Position numbers and translations under genes: made by a program
Part shown: positions 44,367-53,886 of the stretch, piece after piece
Position numbering within the stretch: position 1 is the first letter of the stretch
Layout: each line of letters opens with the position of its first letter
Notes under the pieces: generated by a model
What the model was told of the DNA's origin: nothing
What the model saw: only the letters and a program-made list of their open reading frames with translations
Database searches by the model: none
Origin: JBDIAR01 sp039812545
GTDB taxonomy: Bacteria > Actinomycetota > Actinomycetes > Actinomycetales > Dermatophilaceae
Length of the DNA: 64,000 nt
Assembly (NCBI GenBank): GCA_039812545.1
Contig: JBDIAR010000001.1
Location: 1-64,000, forward strand
Direction: 5' to 3'

Positions 44367-46934
44367 GTGGCAGGACCGGCCCCGAAGACCCTGGCCGAGC
44401 GGTGTCCGGTCGGCGCGCCGCCTGACGAACTCGCCGAAGCGGCATACGAGGCGTTCGTCGCCTGGACGACAGACGGCGGCGTCACGCTGTACCCCGCGCA
44501 GGACGAGGCGCTGCTCGCGCTCGCGACCGGGGCCAATGTCGTGCTCGGGACGCCGACCGGTTCGGGCAAGTCCCTGGTGGCCGTCGGGGCGTGTTTCGCG
44601 GCGCTGTCCGCGGGTCAGCGCAGTTGGTACACCGCGCCGATCAAGGCGCTGGTCTCGGAGAAGTTCTTCGACCTGTGCGCGGTGTTCGGGGCGACCAATG
44701 TCGGCATGATGACCGGGGACGCCACCGTCAACGCGGGCGCCCCGATCGTCTGCGCGACCGCCGAGATCCTGGCCAATACGGCACTGCGGGAGGGGGCGGC
44801 GGCCGGGGCGGGATTGGTCGTCATGGACGAGTTCCACTTCTACGGCGATCCGGAGCGTGGCTGGGCCTGGCAGGTTCCGCTGCTGACCCTGCCGGACACG
44901 CAGTTCCTCCTGATGTCGGCGACCCTCGGCGACACGAGTGAACTCGAGGTCGACCTGACCCGACGGACCGGCCGCGAGACCATCGCGGTGACATCCGCCG
45001 TCCGGCCCGTGCCGTTGGATTTCGCGTGGGTGGAGACGCCGATCCACGAGAGCGTCGAGGACCTGCTGGCCGGTGGCCGCTCCCCGGTTTACGCGGTGCA
45101 CTTCACCCAGGCGGCCGCCCTGGAACGCGCGCAGGCCCTGACGTCGGCGGCGGTCACGACCAAGGCCGAGCGGGCCGCGATCGCCGCCGCCGTCGGAGAT
45201 TTCAGGTTCGCCAAGGGCTTTGGGCAGACCTTGCGGCGGCTGATCGGCCACGGCATCGGGGTGCACCACGCCGGGATGCTGCCGAAATACCGCCGCTTGG
45301 TCGAGACCCTCGCCCAAGCCGGGCTGCTCAAGGTCGTCTGCGGCACCGACACCCTGGGCGTCGGCATCAATGTGCCGATTCGGACCGTGCTGCTCACCTC
45401 GCTCGTCAAGTACGACGGGACCCGGATGCGGGTCCTGCGGGCTCGTGAGTTCCATCAGATCGCCGGTCGCGCCGGTCGCGCCGGGTTCGATGTCGCCGGC
45501 TCGGTCGTATGCCAGGCGCCCGATCACGTCGTCGAAAACGCCCGGCTGGTGGCCCGGGCCGGAGACGACCCGAAGAAGTTGCGCCGCGTGCAGCGCAAGA
45601 AGCCGCCCGAGGGCGAACTGACTTACGGCGAGAGCACTTTCGAGCGGCTGGTGGCCGCCGAACCCGAGCCGCTGCGTCCGCACCTACGCATCACGCACGC
45701 GGTGGTCCTCAACATCCTGCAGCGCCCCGGCAACGGGCTGCGCGACCTGTGGCGGCTCATCCACGGCAGCCATGAGGAGTCGGCCCGGCGACGTCGGCTG
45801 TGGCACCGGGCGGTTCGCATCGTGCGCACCCTGCTGACGGCGCAGGTGGTCCGTCTGCAGGTCGAGGTCGATCCGGACGACCCGGCGCGCGACGTGGTGC
45901 GCTGCCGGGTCGCCGTCGACCTGCAGCAGGGATTCGCGCTCAACCAGCCGCTGTCCGCCTTCGCGCTCGAGGCCCTCAAGCTCCTCGATCCCGACGACCC
46001 GGCATACCCGCTCGACGTCGTGTCCGTGGTGGAGGCGACCTTGGAGGATCCCCGGCCGGTGCTGGCCGCGCAGCGCTTCGAGGCCCGGGGAGAGGCGGTG
46101 GCGGAGTTCAAGGCGGACGGCTTGGACTACGACGAGCGGATGACCGCGCTGGAGGACGTGAGCTGGCCGCGTCCGCTGGCGGAGCTCCTGGAGGGCGCCT
46201 TCCTGGCCTACCTGCGGCACCACCCGTGGGCCGCCGAAGCCGAACTCTCGCCCAAGTCGGTGGTTCGCGAGATGTGGGAACGGGCCATGTCGTTCGGCGA
46301 GTTCATCGCCCACCACAAGCTGGCCCGCTCGGAGGGCCTTGTGCTGCGCTATCTCAGCGACGCCTATCGGGCGTTGCGGCAGACCGTGCCGGCGACTCGG
46401 CGCACCGACGAACTCGACGAACTGACCGAGTGGCTCGGGGAGGTCGTCCGCCAGACCGACTCGAGCCTGCTGGACGAGTGGGAGACGCTCGTCAGCCCGG
46501 CCGACGACGCGGGCGACGGCGCTGGGGGTGTGGGGGTGCCCCGTCCGACGCGAGAGCGGGTCCTGTCCGACAATCCGCGGGCGCTGCGCGCGATGATCCG
46601 TCAGGCGATGTTCCGTCGGGTCGAACTGCTCGCCCTGGGTCGTTACGACCAGCTCGCCGGTTTGGACGACGGGCTGACGGGCGAGCAGTGGCAGTCGGCG
46701 GCGCAGGACTACTTCGCCGAGTACGCCGATATCGGTACCGGACCCGATGCCCGTGGAGCGGGCCTGCTCAGCATCGAGGCCGACCCCGATGCGCCTCGCA
46801 TCCTCCTCGTGGCCCAGATCATCGACGACCCCGACGGCGACCGGGACTGGCGGATCACCGCCGAGGTCGACCTGGACGCGACCGACGAGGCGGGCGAACT
46901 CGCGCTGACGACAGCGGCATTCGCGCCCGCATGA
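44367..46934 (+). CDS. DEAD/DEAH-box helicase with DUF3516 domain
   Basis: An 855-residue superfamily 2 helicase. Motif I is LGTPTGSGKSLVAVGA near residues 56-71, motif II VVMDEFHFYGD near 151-161, motif III LMSATLGDTSE near 181-191, and motif VI QIAGRAGRAGFDVAG near 363-377. The C-terminal half is the DUF3516 region seen in actinobacterial Ski2/Mtr4-like helicases; RNA is the likely substrate, with a role in RNA processing or decay. GTG 44367 has GAGGT seven bases upstream. It is convergent with guaD. Confidence 0.9.
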   Translation: MAGPAPKTLAERCPVGAPPDELAEAAYEAFVAWTTDGGVTLYPAQDEALLALATGANVVLGTPTGSGKSLVAVGACFAALSAGQRSWYTAPIKALVSEKFFDLCAVFGATNVGMMTGDATVNAGAPIVCATAEILANTALREGAAAGAGLVVMDEFHFYGDPERGWAWQVPLLTLPDTQFLLMSATLGDTSELEVDLTRRTGRETIAVTSAVRPVPLDFAWVETPIHESVEDLLAGGRSPVYAVHFTQAAALERAQALTSAAVTTKAERAAIAAAVGDFRFAKGFGQTLRRLIGHGIGVHHAGMLPKYRRLVETLAQAGLLKVVCGTDTLGVGINVPIRTVLLTSLVKYDGTRMRVLRAREFHQIAGRAGRAGFDVAGSVVCQAPDHVVENARLVARAGDDPKKLRRVQRKKPPEGELTYGESTFERLVAAEPEPLRPHLRITHAVVLNILQRPGNGLRDLWRLIHGSHEESARRRRLWHRAVRIVRTLLTAQVVRLQVEVDPDDPARDVVRCRVAVDLQQGFALNQPLSAFALEALKLLDPDDPAYPLDVVSVVEATLEDPRPVLAAQRFEARGEAVAEFKADGLDYDERMTALEDVSWPRPLAELLEGAFLAYLRHHPWAAEAELSPKSVVREMWERAMSFGEFIAHHKLARSEGLVLRYLSDAYRALRQTVPATRRTDELDELTEWLGEVVRQTDSSLLDEWETLVSPADDAGDGAGGVGVPRPTRERVLSDNPRALRAMIRQAMFRRVELLALGRYDQLAGLDDGLTGEQWQSAAQDYFAEYADIGTGPDARGAGLLSIEADPDAPRILLVAQIIDDPDGDRDWRITAEVDLDATDEAGELALTTAAFAPA

Positions 46935-46964
46935 CCAGTCGGCCGAGCCGGCCGGGTCGTGCCC

Positions 46965-48293
46965 TCACGCGGTGCGGTCCCGCTCGTGGACGAGCCGTCC
47001 CGCGACCCAGGACCGGGCGACGTCGGCCGGACCGCCGAGGGTGAACAGCGCCGCAATTGCCTGGTCCGGTGAATCTGTATGCCGGAGAACGGTGTCCGTC
47101 GTCGATCCAGGATCCGGGCGCAGCCATATCGCGTCGAACTGCTTGCCGATCGAGAAGTCGCCCGCGTCCCGGTCGATCCCCAGCGCTTTCGCGCCGGCCG
47201 ACGTCGCCAGAAAGAGCAATTGGGCCGGGGTCAGCGGCCATCCGCTGTCGCCGAGCAGACGCTGGACGAAGTAGGCCTGCAGCCCCTCCTTGAGCAGACA
47301 AAAGCCCGTGCCGGCGCCGACGTCGCTTCCCAGGGCCACATTGACCCCGGCGGTCACGTGCCGGCGCATCGGGAAGAGGCCGCTGCCCAGTGAGGCATTG
47401 CTCGTGGGGCAATGCGCGACGTGGGCCTTCGCCTCGGCGAGTGCCGTCAGCTCGGTGGTCCTCGGGTGGACATTGTGCGCGAGCACGCAACGCCGGTGGA
47501 CCAGTCCGTGCTTGCGGTAGGTGCCCAGGTAGTTCTCCGAGGTCGGGAAAAGGCTTGCCACCTGGGCGATTTCGGAGTTGTTCTCGTTGAGGTGGGAGGT
47601 GACCAGGATGCCTGGGGCAAGTTCTTGAAGCTCGGCACAGACTGCCAGCAGTTCGTCCGACGCGGTCAGCGCGAAGCGCGGTGTGACGGCATACCGGAGC
47701 AGTCCCCGCCCGTGCCACCGGGCGATCAGCTCACGGCCCTGCGCCAGCGCGTCCTCGGGCGTGGTGAGCAGTTCGGGACGAAGTCCCCGATCGGCCAGGA
47801 CCTGACCGGCGGCCAACCGCAGCCCGGTCCCATCGGCGGCGGCGAAGAACTCCGCCATCGCGCCCGCGAAGTGGGACCCGAAGACCAAGGCGCTCGTCGT
47901 CCCCGCGGCGGCGAGGCCGGTCAGGAACTCGACGGCCACCTGCGCGGCATACCCGTGGTCGGCGAACTTGGACTCCTCGGGCAGGGCGCATTCGTCCAGC
48001 CACTCCAGCAGGGGCCGGCCGAGGCCGCCGATGACCCTGGTCTGGGGGTAGTGCACATGTGCGTCGACGAATCCCGGCAGGACGACACCATCGGGGAGCC
48101 GAACGACGGCGGCGTTCGGATGCTCCTCGGTCAACTCGGCCGGCGAACCGCGCGCACTGATCCGGCCGTCTCGCACGAGCAGGGCGCCGTCGTGACAGCG
48201 CAGCGGCTCTCGCGGGTCGTCCCGGTATGCCGGGTCGAACGGATCGACCGGGACGTCGACGAACGTCGCCGCGAAGATCTGCTCGACGCTCAC
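46965..48293 (-). CDS. guaD: Guanine deaminase
   Basis: A 442-residue amidohydrolase converting guanine to xanthine and ammonia. Zinc ligands: FVDAHVHYPQTRVIGG near residues 74-89, TSHLNENNSEIA near 235-246, HNVHPRTTELT near 274 and the aspartate in ALGSDVGAGTGFCLLKEG near 324-341. The HxHYPQ motif is specific to guanine deaminase. GTG 48293 overlaps the xdhC stop by GTGA. As the last gene of xdhA-xdhB-xdhC-guaD it feeds xanthine to the dehydrogenase encoded in the same operon. Confidence 0.93.
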   Translation of the reverse strand: MSVEQIFAATFVDVPVDPFDPAYRDDPREPLRCHDGALLVRDGRISARGSPAELTEEHPNAAVVRLPDGVVLPGFVDAHVHYPQTRVIGGLGRPLLEWLDECALPEESKFADHGYAAQVAVEFLTGLAAAGTTSALVFGSHFAGAMAEFFAAADGTGLRLAAGQVLADRGLRPELLTTPEDALAQGRELIARWHGRGLLRYAVTPRFALTASDELLAVCAELQELAPGILVTSHLNENNSEIAQVASLFPTSENYLGTYRKHGLVHRRCVLAHNVHPRTTELTALAEAKAHVAHCPTSNASLGSGLFPMRRHVTAGVNVALGSDVGAGTGFCLLKEGLQAYFVQRLLGDSGWPLTPAQLLFLATSAGAKALGIDRDAGDFSIGKQFDAIWLRPDPGSTTDTVLRHTDSPDQAIAALFTLGGPADVARSWVAGRLVHERDRTA

Positions 48294-49141
48294 GGCGACT
48301 CCCCGGACGCGGGTTCGGGTTCGCGTGCTGCGGCCACTTCCAACTCACGCAGGACCGCGACCGCGACGTCGACGGCGACCACGGCGGGTTCCTTTCCGCG
48401 CAGGGTCCCCGAACCCACCGGGCAGCGGATCGCGTCCACGGCGGCCCCGTCGTGACCCTCCGCCAGCAGCATCCGGCGGAAGCGAGCCCACTTGGCGGCC
48501 GAACCGATCAGCCCGATGGTCGCCACGCGCGGGTCGCGCAGCGCGGCATCGCAGATGGCGAAGTCCTCCGCGTGATCGTGCGTCATCACCAGTACGTGCG
48601 CACCGGACGGTGCGGTCGCCAGGGCCTGCTCCGGGATGAGCGACTGGCGGGGGACGAGGATAGCCGGGCCCCCGTCCAAGGCGTCGAGCCGGAGCGGATC
48701 GAGTTGCCCCGGGCGCGAATCGACCAGGGTCAGGTGGATCTCGCACCTGCTGAGGATGCGGGCGAGTTCGTAACCGACATGGCCGAAGCCGAAGAGCACG
48801 ACGGCCGGAGCGGGCCGCAGCGGTTCGAGGAGCACCCGGACCCGGCCACCGCAGCACTGCCGTTGTCCGTCGTGGTCCGCGTGTGGCGAGAGGTCGTGGT
48901 CGAGGTACTCCGGTGGCGGCGCGATTCCGGACGCGACCATCGACGCCAGCAGGCTCCGGGCGCGGGTGACGGCCCGATGCTCCACGGCACCGCCGCCGAT
49001 GCTGCCGGTCGTGAACCCCTCTCCGACCACCATCTTCGCGCCCGCTGCGCGAGGTGAGTGCCCGTGTACCTCGACGAGAGTGACGAGCGCGACGGGTATG
49101 CCGTCGCGTCGGGACCGGGCCAGAGCCTCACTCCAGTGCAT
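48290..49141 (-). CDS. xdhC: XdhC accessory protein (molybdenum cofactor insertion)
   Basis: A 283-residue XdhC/CoxI family protein that binds and sulfurates molybdenum cofactor and hands it to xanthine dehydrogenase. The N-terminal domain has GHSPRAAGAKMVV and GFTTGSIGGGAVEH near residues 23-52. The CC pair in GQRQCCGGRVRVLLEP is near 92-107, and the Rossmann domain has LFGFGHVGYELARIL near 118-132. ATG 49141 lies 14 bases inside the xdhB end; the longer frame to 49243 adds an Arg-rich segment and is rejected. Confidence 0.9.
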   Translation of the reverse strand: MHWSEALARSRRDGIPVALVTLVEVHGHSPRAAGAKMVVGEGFTTGSIGGGAVEHRAVTRARSLLASMVASGIAPPPEYLDHDLSPHADHDGQRQCCGGRVRVLLEPLRPAPAVVLFGFGHVGYELARILSRCEIHLTLVDSRPGQLDPLRLDALDGGPAILVPRQSLIPEQALATAPSGAHVLVMTHDHAEDFAICDAALRDPRVATIGLIGSAAKWARFRRMLLAEGHDGAAVDAIRCPVGSGTLRGKEPAVVAVDVAVAVLRELEVAAAREPEPASGESP

Positions 49142-51431
49142 CGGCCCGCGCCTTCTCCAGCGCCCACCAGACCGCCTCCGGCGTTGCGGGACAACCGATT
49201 TCGACCGAGTGTCGGCCGTCGCCGAAGGCCGCAACGGCCTCACGCAGAGCCTCGCGGACGGCGATGGCCAGCATGAGTGGCGGCTCCCCGACCGCCTTCG
49301 ACCCGTAGATGGCGCCGTCCTCGGTGGCGTCGTCGAGGAGGTGGACGTTGAATTCGTCGGGCAGCTCCGAGAAGCTCGGCAGCTTGTACGTGCTGGCGGT
49401 CTGCGTGGTGATGCGGCCGGTGGGGGTCGCTCCGTGGGGGCCCGGGTCGGTGTCCCAGCGGAGTTCTTCGAGGGTGAGCCAGCCCAGCCCTTGGACGAAC
49501 CCGCCCTCGATCTGCCCGATGTCGATGCCGGGCGACAGGCTGTCCCCGACGTCGTGGACGATGTCCACCCGGATCAGCCGATACCCTCCGGTGAAGCCGT
49601 CCACCTCCACCTCGGCGGCCGCCGCCCCGTAGGCGAAGTACTTGAACGGTTCGCCACGCAGCGCCACCGGATCCCAGTGCAGCCCCTCGGTACGGTAGAA
49701 CCCGTTGGCGGACAACGAGACCCGGTCGAAGTAGGCGGCCGAGACGCGCTTGTCCCAATCCAGGTGCGCGTAGGGCTCCAGTCGCTCGACGATCTGACGG
49801 CAGGCGTCGCGGATCGCGGCTCCGTTGAGATCGGCTCCCGAACTCGCCGCCGTCGCAGATGTGTTGGGGACCTTGTCGGTGCGGGTCGCCGCCACCCTGA
49901 CGTGCGACATCGGCACCCCGAGCGCGGTGGCCGCGACCTGCAGCATCTTCGTGTGCAGCCCCTGGCCCATCTCCGTGCCGCCGTGGTTGATGAGCACCGA
50001 GCCGTCTTTGTAGACGTGGACGAGCGCCCCGGCCTGGTTGAACGCGGTGAAGTTGAACGAGATTCCGAACTTCACCGGCGTCACGGCGATGGCCCGCCGG
50101 GTATGCCGGTGTTCGGCGTTCCAGCCGACGATCGCCGCGCGTCGCGAGTCCAGGTCGGCCCGGTCGGCGAGCGTCGACCAGATCCGGTCCAGGCGTTCGG
50201 CGTGGCGGACGGGTTGGCCGTACGGCGTGGACTGGCCGGGTTGGTAGAAGTTGCGGCGTCGCAACTCGTGGGCGGGAATGCCGAGCAACGGGGCACTGCG
50301 CCCGATGACCTCCTCGACCACGAGCATGCCCTGCGGTCCGCCGAATCCGCGGAAGGCGGTCTGGGACGTCTTGTTCGTCCGGGCGACCGCCCCCTCGACG
50401 CGGACATGAGGGATGAAGTAGGCGTTGTCGAAATGGCACAACGCCCGCGCGAGAACGGGTTCGGACAGATCGAGGCTGAAGCCCCCGTCGCTGGTGAGCC
50501 GCGCCTCCAGCGCCTCGAGGCGGCCCTCGGAGGACCAGCCCGCGCGGAAGGTGACGTGGAACGGATGGCGCTTGCCGGTCATCGTGAAGTCCAGCGACCG
50601 CGTCAGACGCAGCCGCACCGGCCGCCCGGTGAGGACGGCGCCGAGGGCGGCGATCGCGGCATACCCGTGCGGTTGCATCTCCTTGCCGCCGAAGCCGCCA
50701 CCCATCCGCAGGCACTGGACGGTCACGGCGCTGCTCGGCAGGTCGAGCACGTGGGCGACGATGTCCTGGGTCTCGCTGGGGTGCTGGGTCGAGCACTGCA
50801 CGAACACCTGACCGTTCTCGTCCACCTCGGCCAAGGCCGCCTGGGTCTCCAGGTAGAAGTGTTCCTGACCGCCGATCTCGAACTCTCCTTCGACGACGAG
50901 ATCGGCTGCTGCCAAGGCGGATTCGGTGTCACCCCGCACGACGCTGCGCCGCCCGCCTTGATAGCTGCCGGCGGCGATGGCATCGGCGACGGTCAGGATC
51001 GGGGTGAGCGGTTCGATCTCGACGACGACGGCCGCGGCGCCCGTCCGGGCCGCCTCCAGCGTCTCGCCGAGCACCCACGACACGGCCTGACCGTGATAGA
51101 CGACCTCGGCGGGGAACAGCGGCTCGTCGTGTTTGATCCCGCTGTCGGCCACTCCGGGGACATCGTCGGCGCACAGCACCCGCACGACCCCCGGGATCCG
51201 GTATGCCGGTGCGGCGTCCAGCTTCGTGACGATCCCGTGAGCGCAGGCGGTCTGGACCGGCCAGGCGTGCAGGACCCCCGGCCGCCGCCCGACGAGGTCG
51301 TCGGTGTAGAGCGCTTGGCCGGTCACGTGCAGCGCCGCGCTCTCGTGCGGCACCGTTTCGCCGACCACCGAGTTATCCGGGCGGACCGCGAGGTCGGCGT
51401 CGACGCGATACCCCTGGTTCTCCTGGCTCAC
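49128..51431 (-). CDS. xdhB: Xanthine dehydrogenase molybdopterin-binding subunit
   Basis: A 767-residue catalytic subunit. GGGFGGKEMQPHGYAAIAAL near residues 248-267, FRGFGGPQGMLVVEEV near 360-375, GTEMGQGLHTKMLQVAA near 488-504 and the catalytic glutamate in YGSKAVGEPPLMLAIAVREA near 715-734 are the xanthine dehydrogenase pattern. GTG 51431 overlaps the xdhA stop by GTGA, which fixes the start; the longer frame to 51587 is a shadow. Xanthine or hypoxanthine is the expected substrate, supported by guaD and xdhC downstream. Confidence 0.94.
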   Translation of the reverse strand: MSQENQGYRVDADLAVRPDNSVVGETVPHESAALHVTGQALYTDDLVGRRPGVLHAWPVQTACAHGIVTKLDAAPAYRIPGVVRVLCADDVPGVADSGIKHDEPLFPAEVVYHGQAVSWVLGETLEAARTGAAAVVVEIEPLTPILTVADAIAAGSYQGGRRSVVRGDTESALAAADLVVEGEFEIGGQEHFYLETQAALAEVDENGQVFVQCSTQHPSETQDIVAHVLDLPSSAVTVQCLRMGGGFGGKEMQPHGYAAIAALGAVLTGRPVRLRLTRSLDFTMTGKRHPFHVTFRAGWSSEGRLEALEARLTSDGGFSLDLSEPVLARALCHFDNAYFIPHVRVEGAVARTNKTSQTAFRGFGGPQGMLVVEEVIGRSAPLLGIPAHELRRRNFYQPGQSTPYGQPVRHAERLDRIWSTLADRADLDSRRAAIVGWNAEHRHTRRAIAVTPVKFGISFNFTAFNQAGALVHVYKDGSVLINHGGTEMGQGLHTKMLQVAATALGVPMSHVRVAATRTDKVPNTSATAASSGADLNGAAIRDACRQIVERLEPYAHLDWDKRVSAAYFDRVSLSANGFYRTEGLHWDPVALRGEPFKYFAYGAAAAEVEVDGFTGGYRLIRVDIVHDVGDSLSPGIDIGQIEGGFVQGLGWLTLEELRWDTDPGPHGATPTGRITTQTASTYKLPSFSELPDEFNVHLLDDATEDGAIYGSKAVGEPPLMLAIAVREALREAVAAFGDGRHSVEIGCPATPEAVWWALEKARADALE

Positions 51432-52933
51432 CGGACCGCCTCGCTCACCGGGTTCTCGGCATACAGCTTGCGCAGTGCCTGGCCGAGCATTGCACAGCGA
51501 TACGCGGCGCTCGCGCGGTGATCCGACAGGGGTGTGCCCTCGGTGCCCAAGACCGCGGATGCCCGGTCGATCGTGTCGGATTCCCAACGCCGGCCGACGA
51601 GTTCGGCCTCGGTGCGGACGGCGCGCAGCGGCGTGGCGGCGACGCCGCCGAGCCCGATCGCCGCCCGCGTGACGATCCCGTCCTCGACGTCGATGGCGAA
51701 GGCGATCGCCACCGAGGAGATGTCGTCGAACCGGCGCTTGGCGATCTTGTGGAAGGCCGCCAGCCGCGGCGTCGCGGTGGCGAGCGGGACGAGGACGGCG
51801 GTGATGAGTTCGTCCGACCGGCGCACCGTATGCCGGTAGCCGGTGAAGTACTCCGTCAACGGGATCGTGCGCCGGCCGTCGGCTCGGCTGCTCAGCACGA
51901 CGGAGGCGTCCAAGGCCAACAGAACGGGCGGGGAGTCGCCGATCGGCGACGCCGTGCCGAGGTTGCCGCCCAGCGTGGCCCGATTGCGGATCAACCTGCT
52001 GGCGAACTGGGGGATCAGCATGCCCAGCAACGGGATTCGGCGACCGAGGACCTCATCGATCTGGGTCAACGTCGCAGTGGCTCCGATGGTCACCGAGTCG
52101 TCGCCCACCTCGATGGCGCGCAGCTCTGACAGGTGATCGATCGCCAGGATCGAGCCGGGCCGGGCGTGCTTGAGGTTGACGTCGACCCCGTAGTCGGTGG
52201 CCCCGGCCACGATCTGCTGATCCGGATCGCGGGCGAGCAGGTCGAGCGCCTCGTCGAGGTCACCCGGTCGACGATAGGTCGCCGCTGCGGTCGCGACCTC
52301 GAACCCCCGCAGGTCGGTCGGCTCGGCGGGAGCGGCCAAGACGTCATCGGCCGTCGGAGTGTCGAGTTCGTAGGCGGCGTCACGGATCGAGCGATATCCG
52401 GTGCACCGGCACAGGTTCCCGGACAGCGCGTGGAGGTCGAAACCGTTCGGTCCGTGGAGGTGGCCCTCGTTCGCTCCCGAAGGATGGTCCTGATGGTCCT
52501 GATGGTCCTGATGGCCCTCCGGGGCGTCGCCGGCCCGGCCGGGCCGGTAGTACTCGGCGGCCATCGAGCAGACGAACCCCGGTGTGCAGTAACCACATTG
52601 CGAGCCGCCGGCGCGCGCCATGGCCTCTTGCACGGGGTGGAGCGCATCCGGTGTGCCCAGTCCCTCAGCGGTGCGGACCTCGCGCCCCGCCAGCCACAGA
52701 GCCGGGGCGAGGCAGGCGTTCACGGCCGACCATTGACGGTGTGCGCCGGGCGTCTCGTCGGCGACGAGGACCGCGCAGGCACCACATTCGCCCTCGGCGC
52801 AACCCTCTTTGGCACCGGTCAGGCCCTGGGTTCGCAACCAGTCGAGGGCACTGGTATGCGCGCCGGCGTCGGCAAGGGACATCGCCCGTCCGTTCACCAC
52901 GACGGACGGCAGCGCGGGCCGGGTCACCTCCAC
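51428..52933 (-). CDS. xdhA: Xanthine dehydrogenase small subunit (fused 2Fe-2S and FAD domains)
   Basis: A 501-residue electron-transfer subunit. The first 2Fe-2S domain has CAEGECGACAVLV near residues 44-56, the second has CGYCTPGFVCSM near 118-129 and GNLCRCTGYRSI near 178-189. The FAD domain has QIVAGATDYGVDVNLKH near 239-255 and IRNRATLGGNLGTASPIGD near 315-333. An insert between the two cluster motifs of the second domain (about residues 137-172) holds an HQD tripeptide repeat. It is the first gene of the purine operon, divergent from the phosphatase pseudogene. Confidence 0.94.
   Translation of the reverse strand: MEVTRPALPSVVVNGRAMSLADAGAHTSALDWLRTQGLTGAKEGCAEGECGACAVLVADETPGAHRQWSAVNACLAPALWLAGREVRTAEGLGTPDALHPVQEAMARAGGSQCGYCTPGFVCSMAAEYYRPGRAGDAPEGHQDHQDHQDHPSGANEGHLHGPNGFDLHALSGNLCRCTGYRSIRDAAYELDTPTADDVLAAPAEPTDLRGFEVATAAATYRRPGDLDEALDLLARDPDQQIVAGATDYGVDVNLKHARPGSILAIDHLSELRAIEVGDDSVTIGATATLTQIDEVLGRRIPLLGMLIPQFASRLIRNRATLGGNLGTASPIGDSPPVLLALDASVVLSSRADGRRTIPLTEYFTGYRHTVRRSDELITAVLVPLATATPRLAAFHKIAKRRFDDISSVAIAFAIDVEDGIVTRAAIGLGGVAATPLRAVRTEAELVGRRWESDTIDRASAVLGTEGTPLSDHRASAAYRCAMLGQALRKLYAENPVSEAVR
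52485..52513. repeat. 9-base in-frame repeat in xdhA
   Basis: About three copies of TGGTCCTGA encode His-Gln-Asp repeats (minus strand) within a flexible insert of the second 2Fe-2S domain. The unit is a multiple of three, so copy number can vary without breaking the frame. Confidence 0.75.
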
Positions 52934-53053
52934 CCTCCACCCTCCTCACGTCGTTGGCCGGGACGCCTCCTGGCGCGCCGTCGCGCCTCGGGGCGTTCGG
53001 CATACGGTAGACCTGTTGGACCCCCCACAGCCAGCGCTGACACACTGGCCGCC

Positions 53054-53840
53054 GTGCGCTTCCTGCTGATCCGGCACGGTCAATCGACCAACAACCTGCT
53101 CTCGCGCAGGGTCGTGGCGGCGCGGTCCGCGACCCGGATCCCGGGCTCACCGACCTCGGCGTCCGACAAGCGGCCAAGCTCGCCCGGCTCGCCGGTTCGG
53201 GCGGCCTGCCGTGGCCGCCGAGCGTGGTCTACACCAGCTTGAGGTGCGTGCCGTCCAGACCGCGGCACCGGTGGCCCGTGCCCTGGGGCTTCCGCTGATC
53301 GGGCACGCCGAGGTGTACGAGTGCGGCGGACCGTACGAGGACCTCGCCGGGGACGGTCGTCGCACCGCGCATCCCGGCAGCCCGTGGTCGGTAATCGAGG
53401 CCGTCGCCGCTGCGGCGGGGATGAGGATCGAGCTCCCCGACCCGATCGGCGAGCAGGGCTGGCATACCGGCCCGTACGAGTCACCCGGCGACATCTCGGC
53501 GCGAGCGGCGCGGGTGGTCTCCGGACTGCGGTCCCGCCATTGCGATGACGCCGTGATCGCCGTCGTCAGCCACGGCTGTTTGATCAACCAGCTTCTCCGC
53601 GCCCTGCTCGGGATCGTCACGATGACAGGCTGGTTCGCCATCCACAACGCCGGTGTGACGGGCGTGTTCGACGAGGAATGGGAGCTGTCCTCCGTCACGG
53701 CGGGGCCCATCGACTGGACCCCTCACCTGCGGCCCGACGAGGTCACCGACTGGGGTCGTGGACGCGCTCACGGACAGGGCCACCGCATACGGGCAGAGCG
53801 CGTGTCGACGGTCCCGGGCACGCTGTTAGATTTGCGCTGA
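53054..53840 (+). pseudogene. Histidine phosphatase family gene with two frameshifts
   Basis: The N-terminus VRFLLIRHGQSTNN (from GTG 53054) is the RHG catalytic motif of the phosphoglycerate mutase-like family. The frame is then lost; around 53131 another frame reads DPGLTDLGVRQAAKLARL, and from about 53240 a third frame reads VRAVQTAAPVARALGLPLIGH through SHGCLINQLLRALLG (second catalytic His) to the stop at 53840. Two separate one-base shifts in the same direction would restore a roughly 260-residue protein. Either the gene is decayed or the assembly lost one base at each point. Confidence 0.8.
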
Positions 53841-53886
53841 CAGTGCGGCCGAGCTGTGGTCGGCCCGCGGAAGGAGGCTGGTCCCC

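Noticed and set aside
53054..53242. Programmed frameshifting as the explanation for the broken phosphatase gene
   Set aside because: Two separate shifts would be needed and no slippery sequence with a following hairpin is evident at either; decay or missing bases is simpler.
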